Shown here one piece after another: positions 23,674 through 33,155 of a stretch of 64,000 nucleotides of DNA. Under the pieces are notes generated by a model. The model was not told where the DNA came from, searched no databases, and was given only the letters and a program-made list of their open reading frames with translations. A program made the position numbers and the translations under genes. This DNA comes from Pontibacter populi (lineage in GTDB: Bacteria; Bacteroidota; Bacteroidia; Cytophagales; Hymenobacteraceae). Numbering within the stretch: the stretch's first letter is position 1; each line of letters opens with the position of its first letter. The stretch lies in NCBI RefSeq assembly GCF_019336435.1, contig NZ_JAHWXQ010000002.1, forward strand, positions 558,001-622,000. The letters are read 5' to 3'.

Positions 23674-26112
23674 ATGAAAAAGATGTACTACTTCCTGCTT
23701 GCTATGCTGCTATACAGCTTTGCAACAAGCACTTACGCACAAACCGAAGCTATGCTTACCGGCACCGTAGCCGATGAAAACGAATTGGGGGTCGGGTTTG
23801 CCAATGTAGCAGTGCTCGATGCTGCTACGCAAGCTGTGGTTAGCGGCGCCATTGCTGATATGGACGGTAATTTCAAGATCAAGACCCCGGCAAAAGGCAG
23901 GTACCTGCTCAAAATCAATAGCCTGGGCTATGTTACTTTCCAGACACCAGTATTCGAGGTTTCGGGACCGGATATGGCAAAGGCCTTTGGTAAACTTAAG
24001 CTTGCCTCCGATGCTAAAGCTCTGAAAGAAGTTACGGTGCAGGCACTCCGCCCTACTATAGTTAATGAAGCCGATAAAATGGTGGTGAGCGTAGAAGGAA
24101 CGGCACTTGCTACCGGCAGCACGGCATACGAAGTACTGGAAAAGTCGCCGGGCGTATGGGTGGACCAGGACGGAAACATTACCCTGAACGGCAAAGGCGG
24201 CGTACAGATACTGCTGAACGGAAAGCCATCTTACCTGACCGGAAAGGACCTGCAAAACCTGCTGCAGGGCATGTCTGCAGAGAACCTGAAAGACCTGGAG
24301 ATCATCACCAACCCTTCCTCAAAATACGATGCAGAAGGTACATCCGGCATCATCAACATCAACCTTAAAAAGAATGAACTGTTTGGTTTGAACGGTGGCG
24401 TTTACGCAGGCTACCAGTATAATGAGTTGCACAGTTATACTACCGGTGGCAATGTGAACATAAAGACCGGTAAATGGAACACAGCCGTTAACGCTGACTT
24501 TTCGCGCCGCCCCCGCTTCCGGGACATGGAAACAGAACGGGTAGTTAACAGCAAAACCGGCAAAAAATCGCTTACACAGGATGGTCGCGAAGAAGGCTAC
24601 CGCATTTCGCCTACGTTACGCCTTGCTACCGACTACGACCTGAACGATAAACACAGTGTGGGTATAGTTGCCAACCTGCAGTACTCTGATAACAACAACT
24701 CTTTTGGTACAAGAGGGCTCCTGCGCGACATGAATCCTGCCAACGATACCCTGATACTCTCTACCACTACTGCAAACGGGACCTACTATAACAGCACCTT
24801 TAACTTACACTATACCGGCAAGTTGGGTGCTCCCGGAACTACGCTCAGCGCAGATGCAGACTTTGCCAAGATAAGTAACGAGGATGAAACTGGTATGGTA
24901 CACAGCTACAAACGCATAAACAGCACTGAGCCAGGCCTTACAAACCTTTTTGGAACTGAAAACCCGACAAACTATAAAATTTACTCTGCCAAAACAGATT
25001 TTGCAAAACAGCTCGGCGAAAAAAGCAAACTGGAACTGGGTGCCAAGATCAGTCACGTTATTTCTGATAACGAGCTAAACTTTTTCGAGATAAACGACGG
25101 CATCAGAACCAAAGACCTGGGTCGCAGCAGTCACTTTATCTTTACGGAAGATATTCTGGCGGGCTATGCCAACTTCTCTACCAGCATCGGCGACAAATGG
25201 AAAGTACAGACCGGCCTGCGCGCTGAACAGACCTTTGCCGAGGGCAATGCCAGAACGCTGAACAAGATCAACGACCGCAGCTACCTTAACTTCTTCCCGA
25301 GCGTATTTGTGCAGCAACAGGTAAGCGAGAACTACCAGATCGGCTACAAGTACAGCCGCCGTATAAGCAGACCATACTATGGCCACCTAAACCCGTTTGT
25401 TTTTTACATAGACCCAAACACCCTGGCAACCGGCAACCCTTACCTGAGACCACAATACACCAACTCGTTTGAGATTACCCAGATGTTTAAGCAGACCTAT
25501 AACCTGGTGTTAGGCTATGCAGTTACCAAGGATTTTATTGGCGAAGTTCCGGTATTCTATAAAGAGAAGAACCAGACCATATTTGAGCGCCGCAACATGG
25601 ATGACTTTACAAATATGGAAGCAACGCTTGTAGCTCCGGTTCGTGTGCTGCCGGGCAAGTGGGAGATCAACAACAACGTGAGTCTGGATTATCAGCAATT
25701 CACAGTTAAGGTTAAAGAAGTTACTGAAACGAAAGAACAGCTTAACTTCAGTGCCCAGAGCAGCAATAATATTTCGTTGCCAAAAGGTTTGCGCTTAGAG
25801 CTTACAGGTACTTACCAGGGCCCGGGCGTGTACGGTTTGTTTGAGTTTGAGGATCAGTGGTGGATCGATGCCGGCCTGAAGCGCTCTTTCCTGAACGATA
25901 AGCTGACCTTGACCATGAACGTTACCGATATTTTTAGAAGCCGCCAGCTAAAACTAAACACCGTGGTTGATGGCAATACCAACAAGATCGATCAGTACCA
26001 TGGCATGCAAAGTGTGAGGCTGCACCTGCGCTACAACTTTAACAAAGGCAAAGCTTTTGAAAGCAAAAAACGCAACGTAAACCTGGAAGAACTGAACCGT
26101 ACCGGCAATTAA
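23674..26112 (+). CDS. TonB-dependent receptor-like outer-membrane protein
   Basis: 812 residues from ATG 23674: signal peptide (about 1-22, STYAQ), a CarboxypepD_reg-like domain (about 25-110, TGTVADENELGVGFANV), a plug domain with VLEKSPGVWVDQDGNITLNG, GGVQILLNGKPSYLTGKDL and SSKYDAEGTSGIININ, then a large beta-barrel to the C-terminus. This order is that of the Bacteroidota outer-membrane beta-barrel family related to TonB receptors. No SusD partner is adjacent, so the substrate is unknown. The upstream TTG at 23635 lies in the promoter and was rejected as start. Confidence 0.88.
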   Translation: MKKMYYFLLAMLLYSFATSTYAQTEAMLTGTVADENELGVGFANVAVLDAATQAVVSGAIADMDGNFKIKTPAKGRYLLKINSLGYVTFQTPVFEVSGPDMAKAFGKLKLASDAKALKEVTVQALRPTIVNEADKMVVSVEGTALATGSTAYEVLEKSPGVWVDQDGNITLNGKGGVQILLNGKPSYLTGKDLQNLLQGMSAENLKDLEIITNPSSKYDAEGTSGIININLKKNELFGLNGGVYAGYQYNELHSYTTGGNVNIKTGKWNTAVNADFSRRPRFRDMETERVVNSKTGKKSLTQDGREEGYRISPTLRLATDYDLNDKHSVGIVANLQYSDNNNSFGTRGLLRDMNPANDTLILSTTTANGTYYNSTFNLHYTGKLGAPGTTLSADADFAKISNEDETGMVHSYKRINSTEPGLTNLFGTENPTNYKIYSAKTDFAKQLGEKSKLELGAKISHVISDNELNFFEINDGIRTKDLGRSSHFIFTEDILAGYANFSTSIGDKWKVQTGLRAEQTFAEGNARTLNKINDRSYLNFFPSVFVQQQVSENYQIGYKYSRRISRPYYGHLNPFVFYIDPNTLATGNPYLRPQYTNSFEITQMFKQTYNLVLGYAVTKDFIGEVPVFYKEKNQTIFERRNMDDFTNMEATLVAPVRVLPGKWEINNNVSLDYQQFTVKVKEVTETKEQLNFSAQSSNNISLPKGLRLELTGTYQGPGVYGLFEFEDQWWIDAGLKRSFLNDKLTLTMNVTDIFRSRQLKLNTVVDGNTNKIDQYHGMQSVRLHLRYNFNKGKAFESKKRNVNLEELNRTGN

Positions 26113-26145
26113 TAAAAAGTGAATAGTTAAAGTTTGTAAATGCTG

Positions 26146-26185
26146 AGGCCTGGCCTTTTACCTAAACAGGTAAGAGGTCAGGCCT
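26146..26185 (+). terminator. Rho-independent terminator
   Basis: AGGCCTGGCCTTTTACCT and AGGTAAGAGGTCAGGCCTT pair with one interruption and an AAAC loop. It lies about 34 bases after the receptor stop. The remaining gap to the cold-shock gene (26186-26506) holds CTATAG at 26232 and 26302 and the cold-shock leader. Confidence 0.75.
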
Positions 26186-26506
26186 TTGTATTTATGTGCC
26201 TCCTACGTTGGAAAACATTAAAAACATTAATCTATAGTTAGCCTGGAAACAGGGCGCATAAGCTAACCTAAAACGGCATTATAGTTCTGGAGATTTGGGT
26301 AACTATAGCTGTGTGCTACTATCTTTTAATACCACTGATTAGATGCTTTAATGGCCTGCTTAAGTCATGCATATAAAAATGTGTATAAATTTTTTGTGCC
26401 TTTGCAGCCAATAAAGGCCCTTTTTGAGATAAAATTTTAATAATTCAAAAAAAATATGAACATTTCCTAAAAGCTTAATGTAGTAGGTGTATAAATCAAC
26501 AATATT

Positions 26507-26698
26507 ATGAATAACGGAACAGTAAAATTCTTCAACAACGAAAAAGGTTTTGGTTTTATCAAGGATGAAAATTCAGAAAAAGAGTACTTTGTACACGTAA
26601 CTGGATTGATTGATGAAGTTAGAGAAAACGACAGAGTAACATTTGAATTGCAGGAAGGTAGAAAAGGACTAAACGCTGTTAATGTAAAGCGTGCTTAG
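26507..26698 (+). CDS. Cold-shock domain protein
   Basis: 63 residues, one complete cold-shock domain with both RNA-binding signatures: GTVKFFNNEKGFGFIK (RNP1) and EYFVHVTG (RNP2). It binds single-stranded RNA and DNA as an RNA chaperone in the cytoplasm. An AT-rich leader of about 100 bases precedes the ATG, as is usual for temperature-regulated csp mRNAs, and a strong terminator follows at 26723-26760. Confidence 0.95.
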   Translation: MNNGTVKFFNNEKGFGFIKDENSEKEYFVHVTGLIDEVRENDRVTFELQEGRKGLNAVNVKRA

Positions 26699-26722
26699 TA
26701 TAAACATATAAATGCAAGCATC

Positions 26723-26760
26723 AACAATAAAGGCTTACCACGAGGTAAGCCTTTATTGTT
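26723..26760 (+). terminator. Rho-independent terminator
   Basis: AACAATAAAGGCTTACC / GGTAAGCCTTTATTGTT is a perfect 17-bp stem with a 4-base loop (ACGA), ending the cold-shock gene and facing the convergent lipoprotein gene. Confidence 0.92.
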
Positions 26761-26774
26761 TTCTACGGGGTCAT

Positions 26775-27578
26775 CTACCTGCAACTATAGTTGTAGGTTG
26801 TAGTCTCTGTAGCGCCGCTCACATAATTTCTGGTAACTAATGTAGGGTAACCGGCAGTGTTATAAGTATAATTTGCAGCAAAAGATCTGAAGCCCATTTC
26901 TCCTTCGCCGTGCATTACATTATAGTTAGTAATATTACTTGTCAATAAACCGATGCCGGGTATGGTTTCGTCGCGGAACATGTACAGTAGGTGCATGGGC
27001 AGAGCTGGTATTGGCGCTTTCTTATCATCTGTAACAAGTGTTGCCAGGGAATGCCGCTCGTCCTGCTCCGATACCATCTCTATGCCGCTAAGCTTGTCGT
27101 TAGTATACGTGTACTGGTAGGTGTATATCAGGACATCTCCCTGGCTCTCAGCTGCATAATATTTTGCTTCTGTTAATTTGTTCTGGCTGTCGAAGGTGTG
27201 TAGAAGGTAGTACGTTTCATACCTGTCCGGAGCAAACTCAAACTGCCGTACCTGCTTTGTAACCTGCCCCAGTGCATTGTATTCACTTGTCCAGGTATAC
27301 TTGTCAAATTCTTCTTTAGCTAAACGCTTTTGAGCATCATACTCCAGCAGGATCCTGAATGATGTGGTATCAGGTGATGCGATACGAACTAACTGGCCTT
27401 CGCCATTATAACTATACGTCAGGCTATAGTTGTAACGACTGCCCTCGTGGTTCATTAAAGTAGTGGTACTGGAAAGTAGCTGGCAAACTTCCTTCTCTGG
27501 CTCCTGTTCTGTTTCCTTTTCCAGGCAACCTGCAAGGCTTATCAAAAGCACCACAATGTATAGTAGTCTTGTTTTCAT
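26775..27578 (-). CDS. Lipoprotein with YD-repeat-like sequence
   Basis: 267 residues from ATG 27578, chosen because it gives MKTRLLYIVVLLISLAGC, a lipoprotein signal with Cys18; the frame is open to 27713 but that would bury the signal and approach the next gene. The mature part has Tyr-rich repeats such as NGEGQLVRI, YDAQKRLAKEEF and YNALGQVTKQ, resembling the RHS/YD or DUF4595-type beta repeats common in Bacteroidota surface lipoproteins. Function unknown. Confidence 0.65.
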   Translation of the reverse strand: MKTRLLYIVVLLISLAGCLEKETEQEPEKEVCQLLSSTTTLMNHEGSRYNYSLTYSYNGEGQLVRIASPDTTSFRILLEYDAQKRLAKEEFDKYTWTSEYNALGQVTKQVRQFEFAPDRYETYYLLHTFDSQNKLTEAKYYAAESQGDVLIYTYQYTYTNDKLSGIEMVSEQDERHSLATLVTDDKKAPIPALPMHLLYMFRDETIPGIGLLTSNITNYNVMHGEGEMGFRSFAANYTYNTAGYPTLVTRNYVSGATETTTYNYSCR

Positions 27579-27648
27579 ATAGCAAATCAGGCAGAAGGTT
27601 TTAATGATAAGCCCAGCGCTTTTGGCAAACAGCCTGCAGACGGTGTAT

Positions 27649-28125
27649 TTAATTTTGATTTTCCCGAAGCCATTTAAGCGCACCTGCTTCGTCGGCAAAG
27701 TTTCGGATCTCAAATGTGATACCTAAGCGGTTATTAGTTTCCCCGACAGCATAATCAACTATGTTTTCGCGGTTCAGATCTGTTGTTGCCAATCGGGCCA
27801 TTTTCTTCAGCCTTGTGCTTGTCAGGTACTCCGAAAAGCGTAGCATGAGCGCCAGGTGTTCTTCGTTGTCAAGATCAGTTTTACTTTCTCTTGAGTCGAT
27901 TAAGAGGTTTTTAATGTCGTAATGCCGGAGCGTATCAATGAGCTTTTGCAACGAAAATTCGATCTCAGGCAATGTCATGCCGCTCATGTCTGGCCACTTT
28001 AAAGACAAAATATCCAGTACAACGTCGTACTTCAGTTCTATTAATCCGTCTTTGTGTAGTAACATTTGTAAAGGGTAAGCCTTGGACTGTTGTAAAGGTA
28101 CTAAATAGGTGTAATGCTTGTACAA
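27649..28125 (-). CDS. STAS/SpoIIAA-like protein (paralogue 2 of 3)
   Basis: 158 residues in the longest frame; a start at 28065 (MLLHKDGLIELKY, 138 residues) matches the length of the paralogues better. Segments IKNLLIDSRESKTDLD, KKMARLATTDL and the C-terminal AGALKWLREN parallel WLRDV, IAVIVPR and EALAWL of the 20360-20797 protein. It looks like a single-domain cytoplasmic protein of the SpoIIAA-like/STAS fold. It stands alone, with the MscL gene behind it on the same strand. Confidence 0.5.
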   Translation of the reverse strand: MYKHYTYLVPLQQSKAYPLQMLLHKDGLIELKYDVVLDILSLKWPDMSGMTLPEIEFSLQKLIDTLRHYDIKNLLIDSRESKTDLDNEEHLALMLRFSEYLTSTRLKKMARLATTDLNRENIVDYAVGETNNRLGITFEIRNFADEAGALKWLRENQN

Positions 28126-28232
28126 AAAGCGGGAGTAATTGCAGCTATAGTTTCAGGTTAAGCATCGCGTTACTGATTTGAGAGTACCATACTTTAACTA
28201 TAAATAATTGCTGATAAGGCGCTTAGTAAACG

Positions 28233-28273
28233 AAAACAGCCAGCTCCTATCCTTGTAGAAGCCGGCTGTTTTT
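28233..28273 (-). terminator. Rho-independent terminator of mscL
   Basis: AAAACAGCC and GGCTGTTTTT pair across a 22-base interior; on the minus strand it falls right after the mscL stop codon and ends in TTTTCG. An interior CAGCTCC/GAAGCCG part gives only weak extra pairing. Confidence 0.6.
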
Positions 28274-28288
28274 GGTATCATATTTTTG

Positions 28289-28723
28289 TTACCTCGACGC
28301 TATCTGGCGCAGCGCATCACGCATTTCGGTAAGCAGTACTTCTTCTTTGGTTGGCGCAGGCGGTACATCAGGTGCAGCGGCCTTTTTACGCATCATGCGG
28401 TTCATGGCTTTAATGATCATGAAAATGATGAAAGCCAAGATCAGGAAGTTTAGTAAAACTGTAATAAAGTTACCCCAGGCAAAAACTGCTCCCAGCTTCC
28501 TGGCTTCTTCCAGTGCGAGCCCTGTTGGCACTTCTGAGGCCAAAGGCACATACAGATTCGAGAAGTCCATGTCGCCGATCAGTGCACCGACGAGCGGCAT
28601 AAACAGGTCGTTTACAACGGAGTTTACCAATCCACTAAACGCAGCGCCAATGATAATACCTATTGCCAGGTCCATTACATTGCCGCGCATGGCGAACTCC
28701 TTAAATTCTTTGATCATTCCCAT
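28289..28723 (-). CDS. mscL: Large-conductance mechanosensitive channel
   Basis: 144 residues, the family length. The first transmembrane helix carries the gate sequence [20 protein letters not shown], followed by [10 protein letters not shown], a periplasmic loop (about 50-85), a second helix ([18 protein letters not shown]) and the charged C-terminal bundle. The homopentamer opens under membrane tension to release solutes during osmotic downshock. Monocistronic, with a terminator after the stop. Confidence 0.97.
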   Translation of the reverse strand: MGMIKEFKEFAMRGNVMDLAIGIIIGAAFSGLVNSVVNDLFMPLVGALIGDMDFSNLYVPLASEVPTGLALEEARKLGAVFAWGNFITVLLNFLILAFIIFMIIKAMNRMMRKKAAAPDVPPAPTKEEVLLTEMRDALRQIASR

Positions 28724-28894
28724 AAGGCTGGATAGTTGGTTTTGTTTTAGTTACATACCCCATCTTTTTAGAATACATGGGTTTATGTAAATATAGCATA
28801 ATCATTTTATTAGCAAATATTTATGCACAGAATTATACCTACCTTTTAATAGCAACAGAATAGATTTGCGGTAACGGTATAAGTAAACGTTATT

Positions 28895-29314
28895 TTAAGC
28901 AGGAATAACTTTTTCTAAAGCTAAGTCCGGAGAAAGCCAGTGGAGAGCATCCGGAATGCTATCAAAATGCTCCAGCTCTTTTATATGCCCATAAGTATCA
29001 TAAATCTTATCACGCATATTCTCAGCTGCCATTTCCAGGAACATATCTTCCCGTCGCACCATCGCAATGTACTTTACCAAACTATCCCGGATCAGCAACC
29101 CAAAGGTTTCTACAGCCCAGCGCTGGTCTTCCAGGGTAATATTGCCGGAAGTAAAATCCAATAACCAGCGTTCCAGGTGGTGTTCATTTAAAAGCTTAAG
29201 CGACCTAAGCATGGCAATTTTAAATTCGTCGTGGCTGATGGGCTGGCAAATTTTAGAATACAGCAAGCTATATTCTGGTACTACTTTTCCAATGTAATAC
29301 TCTTCTAGTTGCAT
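28895..29314 (-). CDS. STAS/SpoIIAA-like protein (paralogue 3 of 3)
   Basis: 139 residues, cytoplasmic. It shares with 20360-20797 the sequence of features HHLERWLLDFTSGNITLEDQRW, then VKYIAMVRREDMFLEMAAENMRDKIY (compare SIKYIAVIVPRQ and SLREKAYRIFG) and a final IPDALHWLSPD. The two are clearly homologous by eye. Three members within 9 kb suggest a lineage-specific expansion. No function can be given from sequence. Confidence 0.55.
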   Translation of the reverse strand: MQLEEYYIGKVVPEYSLLYSKICQPISHDEFKIAMLRSLKLLNEHHLERWLLDFTSGNITLEDQRWAVETFGLLIRDSLVKYIAMVRREDMFLEMAAENMRDKIYDTYGHIKELEHFDSIPDALHWLSPDLALEKVIPA

Positions 29315-29831
29315 ATCAGGGCAGCGTTTATTTTTACACTTTGTTACTTATTAATTTAATTTTCCTTGTACGATGTTTTAACATTAATCGGATAGTATAT
29401 TGAGGATTGATTGTAAAATTGCAACTTCATTTACAATATACTTAGAAAGCAATATATTGACAAAGACTCCTTATCAGCATCAATAATGCCCGAAAATCTA
29501 CCCCTTAACATTAGGTCTTCCCATTTATTTATTCCATATCATCCGGATTATTAGGTACTTACCAGGCATTCACGGTGGAACTATAGTTTGAACTTGTCAA
29601 CAAACTCAAAAGTGATCCATAACCTGCTCTGCTCCTGTCTATTAAAAGGCTGAGCCTTTAATTATACAATCTACCATCTATTAGTACTGGTAATTATCTG
29701 CAAGTCTCCTCAAACTATAAATCTGAGGCAGATCAAACTATAAACTTTCAGACTTAGCTGTATAACTATAAAAAGTAAAACCCCGGAAGGCAGGACCAAC
29801 CGGGGCTTTACTACTGCACTAGCGGTAGAGG
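29315..29831. other. Intergenic region without a gene
   Basis: 517 AT-rich bases. It holds one AACTATAGTT (29580) and several AACTATAA words (29717, 29737, 29765) and ends in the terminator at 29774-29812. No convincing frame, RNA or promoter was seen. Confidence 0.5.
29774..29812 (-). terminator. Rho-independent terminator
   Basis: AGTAAAACCCCGG and CCGGGGCTTTACT pair around a 13-base loop, 20 bases after the stop of the metalloprotease gene on the minus strand. Confidence 0.8.
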
Positions 29832-30635
29832 TTAGTACAGGTAATTAAGAGCAGTTTTATCGTTTGCGTTGAAGTAACGGTTCACACCAGAACCGATACA
29901 AGCCAGCATCCATGAGTTTGGATCAGCACCTGTTGGCGTGCCCGGGATATGGATAGCGCCTACTGTAGAAGCACCTTCGTTGTAGTATGAGCCACCGCAA
30001 GAATATGCACGGTTCATGTAGTCAGTGTGGCGGAAACCAATGCAGTGACCGATTTCGTGTGCCAGAATAGTAGCCAGGTAGTTTGTACCAGGGTTAGAGC
30101 CTAAGTAATCAGAGTTAACCTGTACTCTATTGTAAGGATTACCACTTGAAGGGAAACCAGCAGATGCCAGGTAAGAAGAACCTGCCGGTGCTTTTGTGAT
30201 CAGAATGTTGTAACCTGAAGATACACGCTGGAACTTCAGACGAAGGTTTTCTGCATTGTAACGACGGATAGCCTCATCTACAGCTGAAACATAAGCCGTA
30301 GGAAGGCTGGTAGAAACAGCTACATAAATAGTACGGGATGTACTAACGCTAACCAGGTTAGAGGTGCGGTACTGTTCTGTTTCGCCAACGCGTAGCGCCT
30401 GTACCAAAGTAGTCTGGTTCAGATCTTTGTCAGTAAGCAGGATGTCACCTTCTACCAGGTAGCCGCCTTCTACTTTCTGCACATTGTCTTTGCTAAAGCC
30501 AAGCTGCGAAATTCTGGACAGAGCCATTTCCGAAGCTTCGTTTGCAGCTACCGCTGTTTCTTCTTTCTGCTCGCAAGATGAGAACAAAAGTGTCGCCACC
30601 AGCGCAGGCAGCAGGAGTAAATTTTTAATTTTCAT
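29832..30635 (-). CDS. HEIGH-type zinc metalloprotease, lipoprotein
   Basis: 267 residues from ATG 30635, which yields the lipoprotein signal MKIKNLLLLPALVATLLFSSC; the longer frame adds nine residues before it. The catalytic zinc motif is AHEIGHCIGFRHTDY (HExxHxxGxxH), as in the dual-action HEIGH metallopeptidases (M57-like, metzincin-type). A cysteine pair in the motif region (HCIGF, YSCGG) may form a disulfide. The N-terminal part (about 30-100) looks like a propeptide. Secreted or surface-bound protease; substrate unknown. Confidence 0.85.
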   Translation of the reverse strand: MKIKNLLLLPALVATLLFSSCEQKEETAVAANEASEMALSRISQLGFSKDNVQKVEGGYLVEGDILLTDKDLNQTTLVQALRVGETEQYRTSNLVSVSTSRTIYVAVSTSLPTAYVSAVDEAIRRYNAENLRLKFQRVSSGYNILITKAPAGSSYLASAGFPSSGNPYNRVQVNSDYLGSNPGTNYLATILAHEIGHCIGFRHTDYMNRAYSCGGSYYNEGASTVGAIHIPGTPTGADPNSWMLACIGSGVNRYFNANDKTALNYLY

Positions 30636-31420
30636 GTGTTTTAAGGTGTTAAAGTGAAACATATATTAAAAGTGAAACAAATTCCGGTTGCTCCACCTCT
30701 GGCAAAACTATAGGTATGTTTAAAGCAGAAAGTCGCTTTGTGTGTAGTACAGCCGGCCCTACCTAAGGTCCGGTTATATAGCCGGGTAGTTTTATATTGG
30801 TGAACTGCCAACTAAGAGTTTTCTACATACCAAACTTATTTCTATTAATTAGTATAATAAAGGAAGGTTTTAGTATTAAAGTAACATGCTGAGGCTATAC
30901 TTTCAGTAAACTATATCTTGTGTTAAGGCATGGAGAAAGCACATTTAATCATCGCATCCTCAGTCACATTGCAACCTGCAACAAATCAGATATTTAGTTA
31001 AATAACACTCCCTCCACTAATTGGTGTGAATTCAACAACAGAAGATCTCAAAATCTGCTACAAACAATGTTACACCACTGATAATCAATAGGTAAGCTAT
31101 CTTAAATTCAGGTCATGGGAAGAAACACTATAGAAAGTAACATCTGACCAATGCAGAAACTATAAATTTATTTTGGGAGGACTCTCTTTGCTTAAGGTTG
31201 GTAGCAATGGCTCTTACCTAACTTTGGGACACTCATTTCACGGATTACTTTTCTATAATCCTAATTAGGCAGGCTCCATTAGAATTCCATTTCCTGTTAA
31301 CCTTCTCCGGGTAGTGCCGAACTATAGCTGCACGTCATAAAATTGCTAAATAAATTACTTTGCCTCGTTCCTGGTTTCAAAGGAATTGTGTAGTATTAGG
31401 TAGCTTTTACACATATCCTT
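30636..31420. other. Long intergenic region without a recognised gene
   Basis: 785 AT-rich bases between divergent genes. It contains CTATAG at about 30707, 31129 and 31321 and related words. No frame with coding character, no RNA gene and no convincing promoter box was found. Confidence 0.5.
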
Positions 31421-32329
31421 ATGCTTACCTTTTTTCGCCGGCCATTTGTGCTGATCATCCTGCTTATAGTACTAGTTGCTTCCGCTTTTTTCTTTCTTTC
31501 ACCCGATGCAGCACATTCCTCGGTACCACCTGTACAAGCAGAAAATATAATTACAGTAAAAGATACAACTGACATAAAACCTGTTTCTGAAACTGAACCT
31601 GTTAGCGAACTTCCTGCCGATGCCGAAACTATACTGGCCCGTAAACAGGTACCTATTTTATGTTATCACCAGCTTCGCAACTGGCGCCCGCGCGATTCTG
31701 AAATGGCGAAGACTTACATTGTGGAAGAAGAGGATTTCAGGAGCCAGATCAAAATGCTGGCCGACAGCGGTTATCACTCCATCCTCCCCGACCAGCTATA
31801 TGACTACCTGCTTCACAACAAACCATTGCCCGAAAAGCCTGTTATGTTCACTTTTGACGACACAAACCTGGACCATTATACCGTTGCCGCTCCGGTATTA
31901 GAAGAGTATGGTTTTAAGGGAGTGTTTTTTGTGATGACGGTATCGCTGGGGCGGCCAAACTACATGACCAATGCGCAGGTAAAGGAATTATCAGATGCCG
32001 GTCATGTAATAGGTTCACACACCTGGGATCATCAGAACGTCAAAAAATACACAGAAGCAGACTGGCCAACCCAGATCGAAAAACCATCTCGCCAGCTGGA
32101 AGAAATAACCGGCAAGCCCACTGAATATTTTGCCTATCCCTTCGGCCTATGGAATGAAGCGGCTATACCTGAGCTCAAAAAAAGAAATATAAAAGCAGCT
32201 TTCCAGCTTGCCACATCCAGAGATACTAACGAACCGCTCTACACCATTCGCCGCATTATAGCCAGTGGTTACTGGTCACCCAAGCAACTGCATAAAAGCA
32301 TGATAAACAGTTTCCAGGATGGGAAATAA
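31421..32329 (+). CDS. Polysaccharide deacetylase family protein
   Basis: 302 residues: N-terminal membrane anchor (8-27), a Thr/Glu/Pro linker, then a NodB (carbohydrate esterase 4) domain from about 85. Catalytic elements are PILCYHQL (motif 0), MFTFDDTNLDHY (DD metal/base motif), IGSHTWDHQNV (HxxxH zinc motif) and FAYPFGLWNE (motif 3). It removes acetyl groups from amino-sugar polymers outside the inner membrane. Neighbouring glycosidase and synthase-like genes point to a role in an exopolysaccharide. Confidence 0.88.
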   Translation: MLTFFRRPFVLIILLIVLVASAFFFLSPDAAHSSVPPVQAENIITVKDTTDIKPVSETEPVSELPADAETILARKQVPILCYHQLRNWRPRDSEMAKTYIVEEEDFRSQIKMLADSGYHSILPDQLYDYLLHNKPLPEKPVMFTFDDTNLDHYTVAAPVLEEYGFKGVFFVMTVSLGRPNYMTNAQVKELSDAGHVIGSHTWDHQNVKKYTEADWPTQIEKPSRQLEEITGKPTEYFAYPFGLWNEAAIPELKKRNIKAAFQLATSRDTNEPLYTIRRIIASGYWSPKQLHKSMINSFQDGK

Positions 32330-32357
32330 GGGTAGGTTATAGTTCTTATTTATTGTG

Positions 32358-33052
32358 GCCGCGAATCTCCTGACTCAATTGAACTGGCAGGGATAGGAAT
32401 TGTCTGAATCAGGATTTACAGGATTAGAGGATTTTCAGGATTGGGCTATTGTTTTATAGTTGCGGTGTTAACCCACCCCAGCCCCTCCCAAGAGGGGAAT
32501 TTCGGCTGTGACTTTAGTTTACGCTATGGTTCTATAGTTGCCGTTTCAACACCCCTGTAGTCCCCTCAAGGGGACAATTTCTACCCTTAATTTAGTATAG
32601 GTTTCGTTCTATAGTTACAGTTTTACCCCTTCCCAACCTTCCCCTAAAAACAGGGGAAGGAGCTTGTGTATAATTTTATATCAAGTAAGGGCAGGTTTAC
32701 CTGTCCCCTCGGAATTATCACCACGATTAATTTCGAAGCTTACCGCTTCAAACTATAGACAAACTATAACTATGCGAAACTTCACAGTCTTTGGGTTGAG
32801 CGCCTTGTAGATTTCTGGTGCCTGTAGGGCATTTCGAGGTACGAGAAAAAGAAATGTACACCGCGCGATGCCCGAAGACGGGGCCTCCCGGCCGTGAGGG
32901 CATCAAAGCTGGATTGAAACTGTAGGCAAGTGAAGCTCCCAAGATTAAAGAAGGCTATGAAAGAAAAGGCTTGGTTCCAGTTGCAAAAGACTTCAACTAT
33001 AAGCTGAGATAGATTTCTCACTTTGTTCGAAATGACAAAAGAAGAACTTGAG
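32358..33052. repeat. Composite intergenic repeat, copy A
   Basis: A mosaic in the same order as copy B (48724-49390): TGTCTGAATCAGGATTTACAGGATT; CCCCACCCC/GAGGGGAA hairpin units; GGCAGGTTTACCTGTCCC; a block beginning GCGAAACTTC and AGTCTT-GGTTGAGCGCCTTGT; the core GACGGGGCCTCCCGGCCGTGA; and a last unit AGATTTCTC-CTTTG/CGTCGAAATGACAAA. The 826-base gap 32330-33155 contains nothing else; short frames in it are not credible genes. Confidence 0.75.
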
Positions 33053-33155
33053 GATTCAAGAGCTCTCTCGCCTGACGTTAGAAATGATAAAAGAGAAACT
33101 ATAGCACATAAGGCCCTCAGCTACGCTCAGCACCTTAACCATATACAACACTACT

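Noticed and set aside
28233..28273. A CTATAG-type motif as promoter element near each gene start
   Set aside because: The motif occurs equally inside genes and terminators and has no fixed distance to start codons, so it is not annotated as a promoter.
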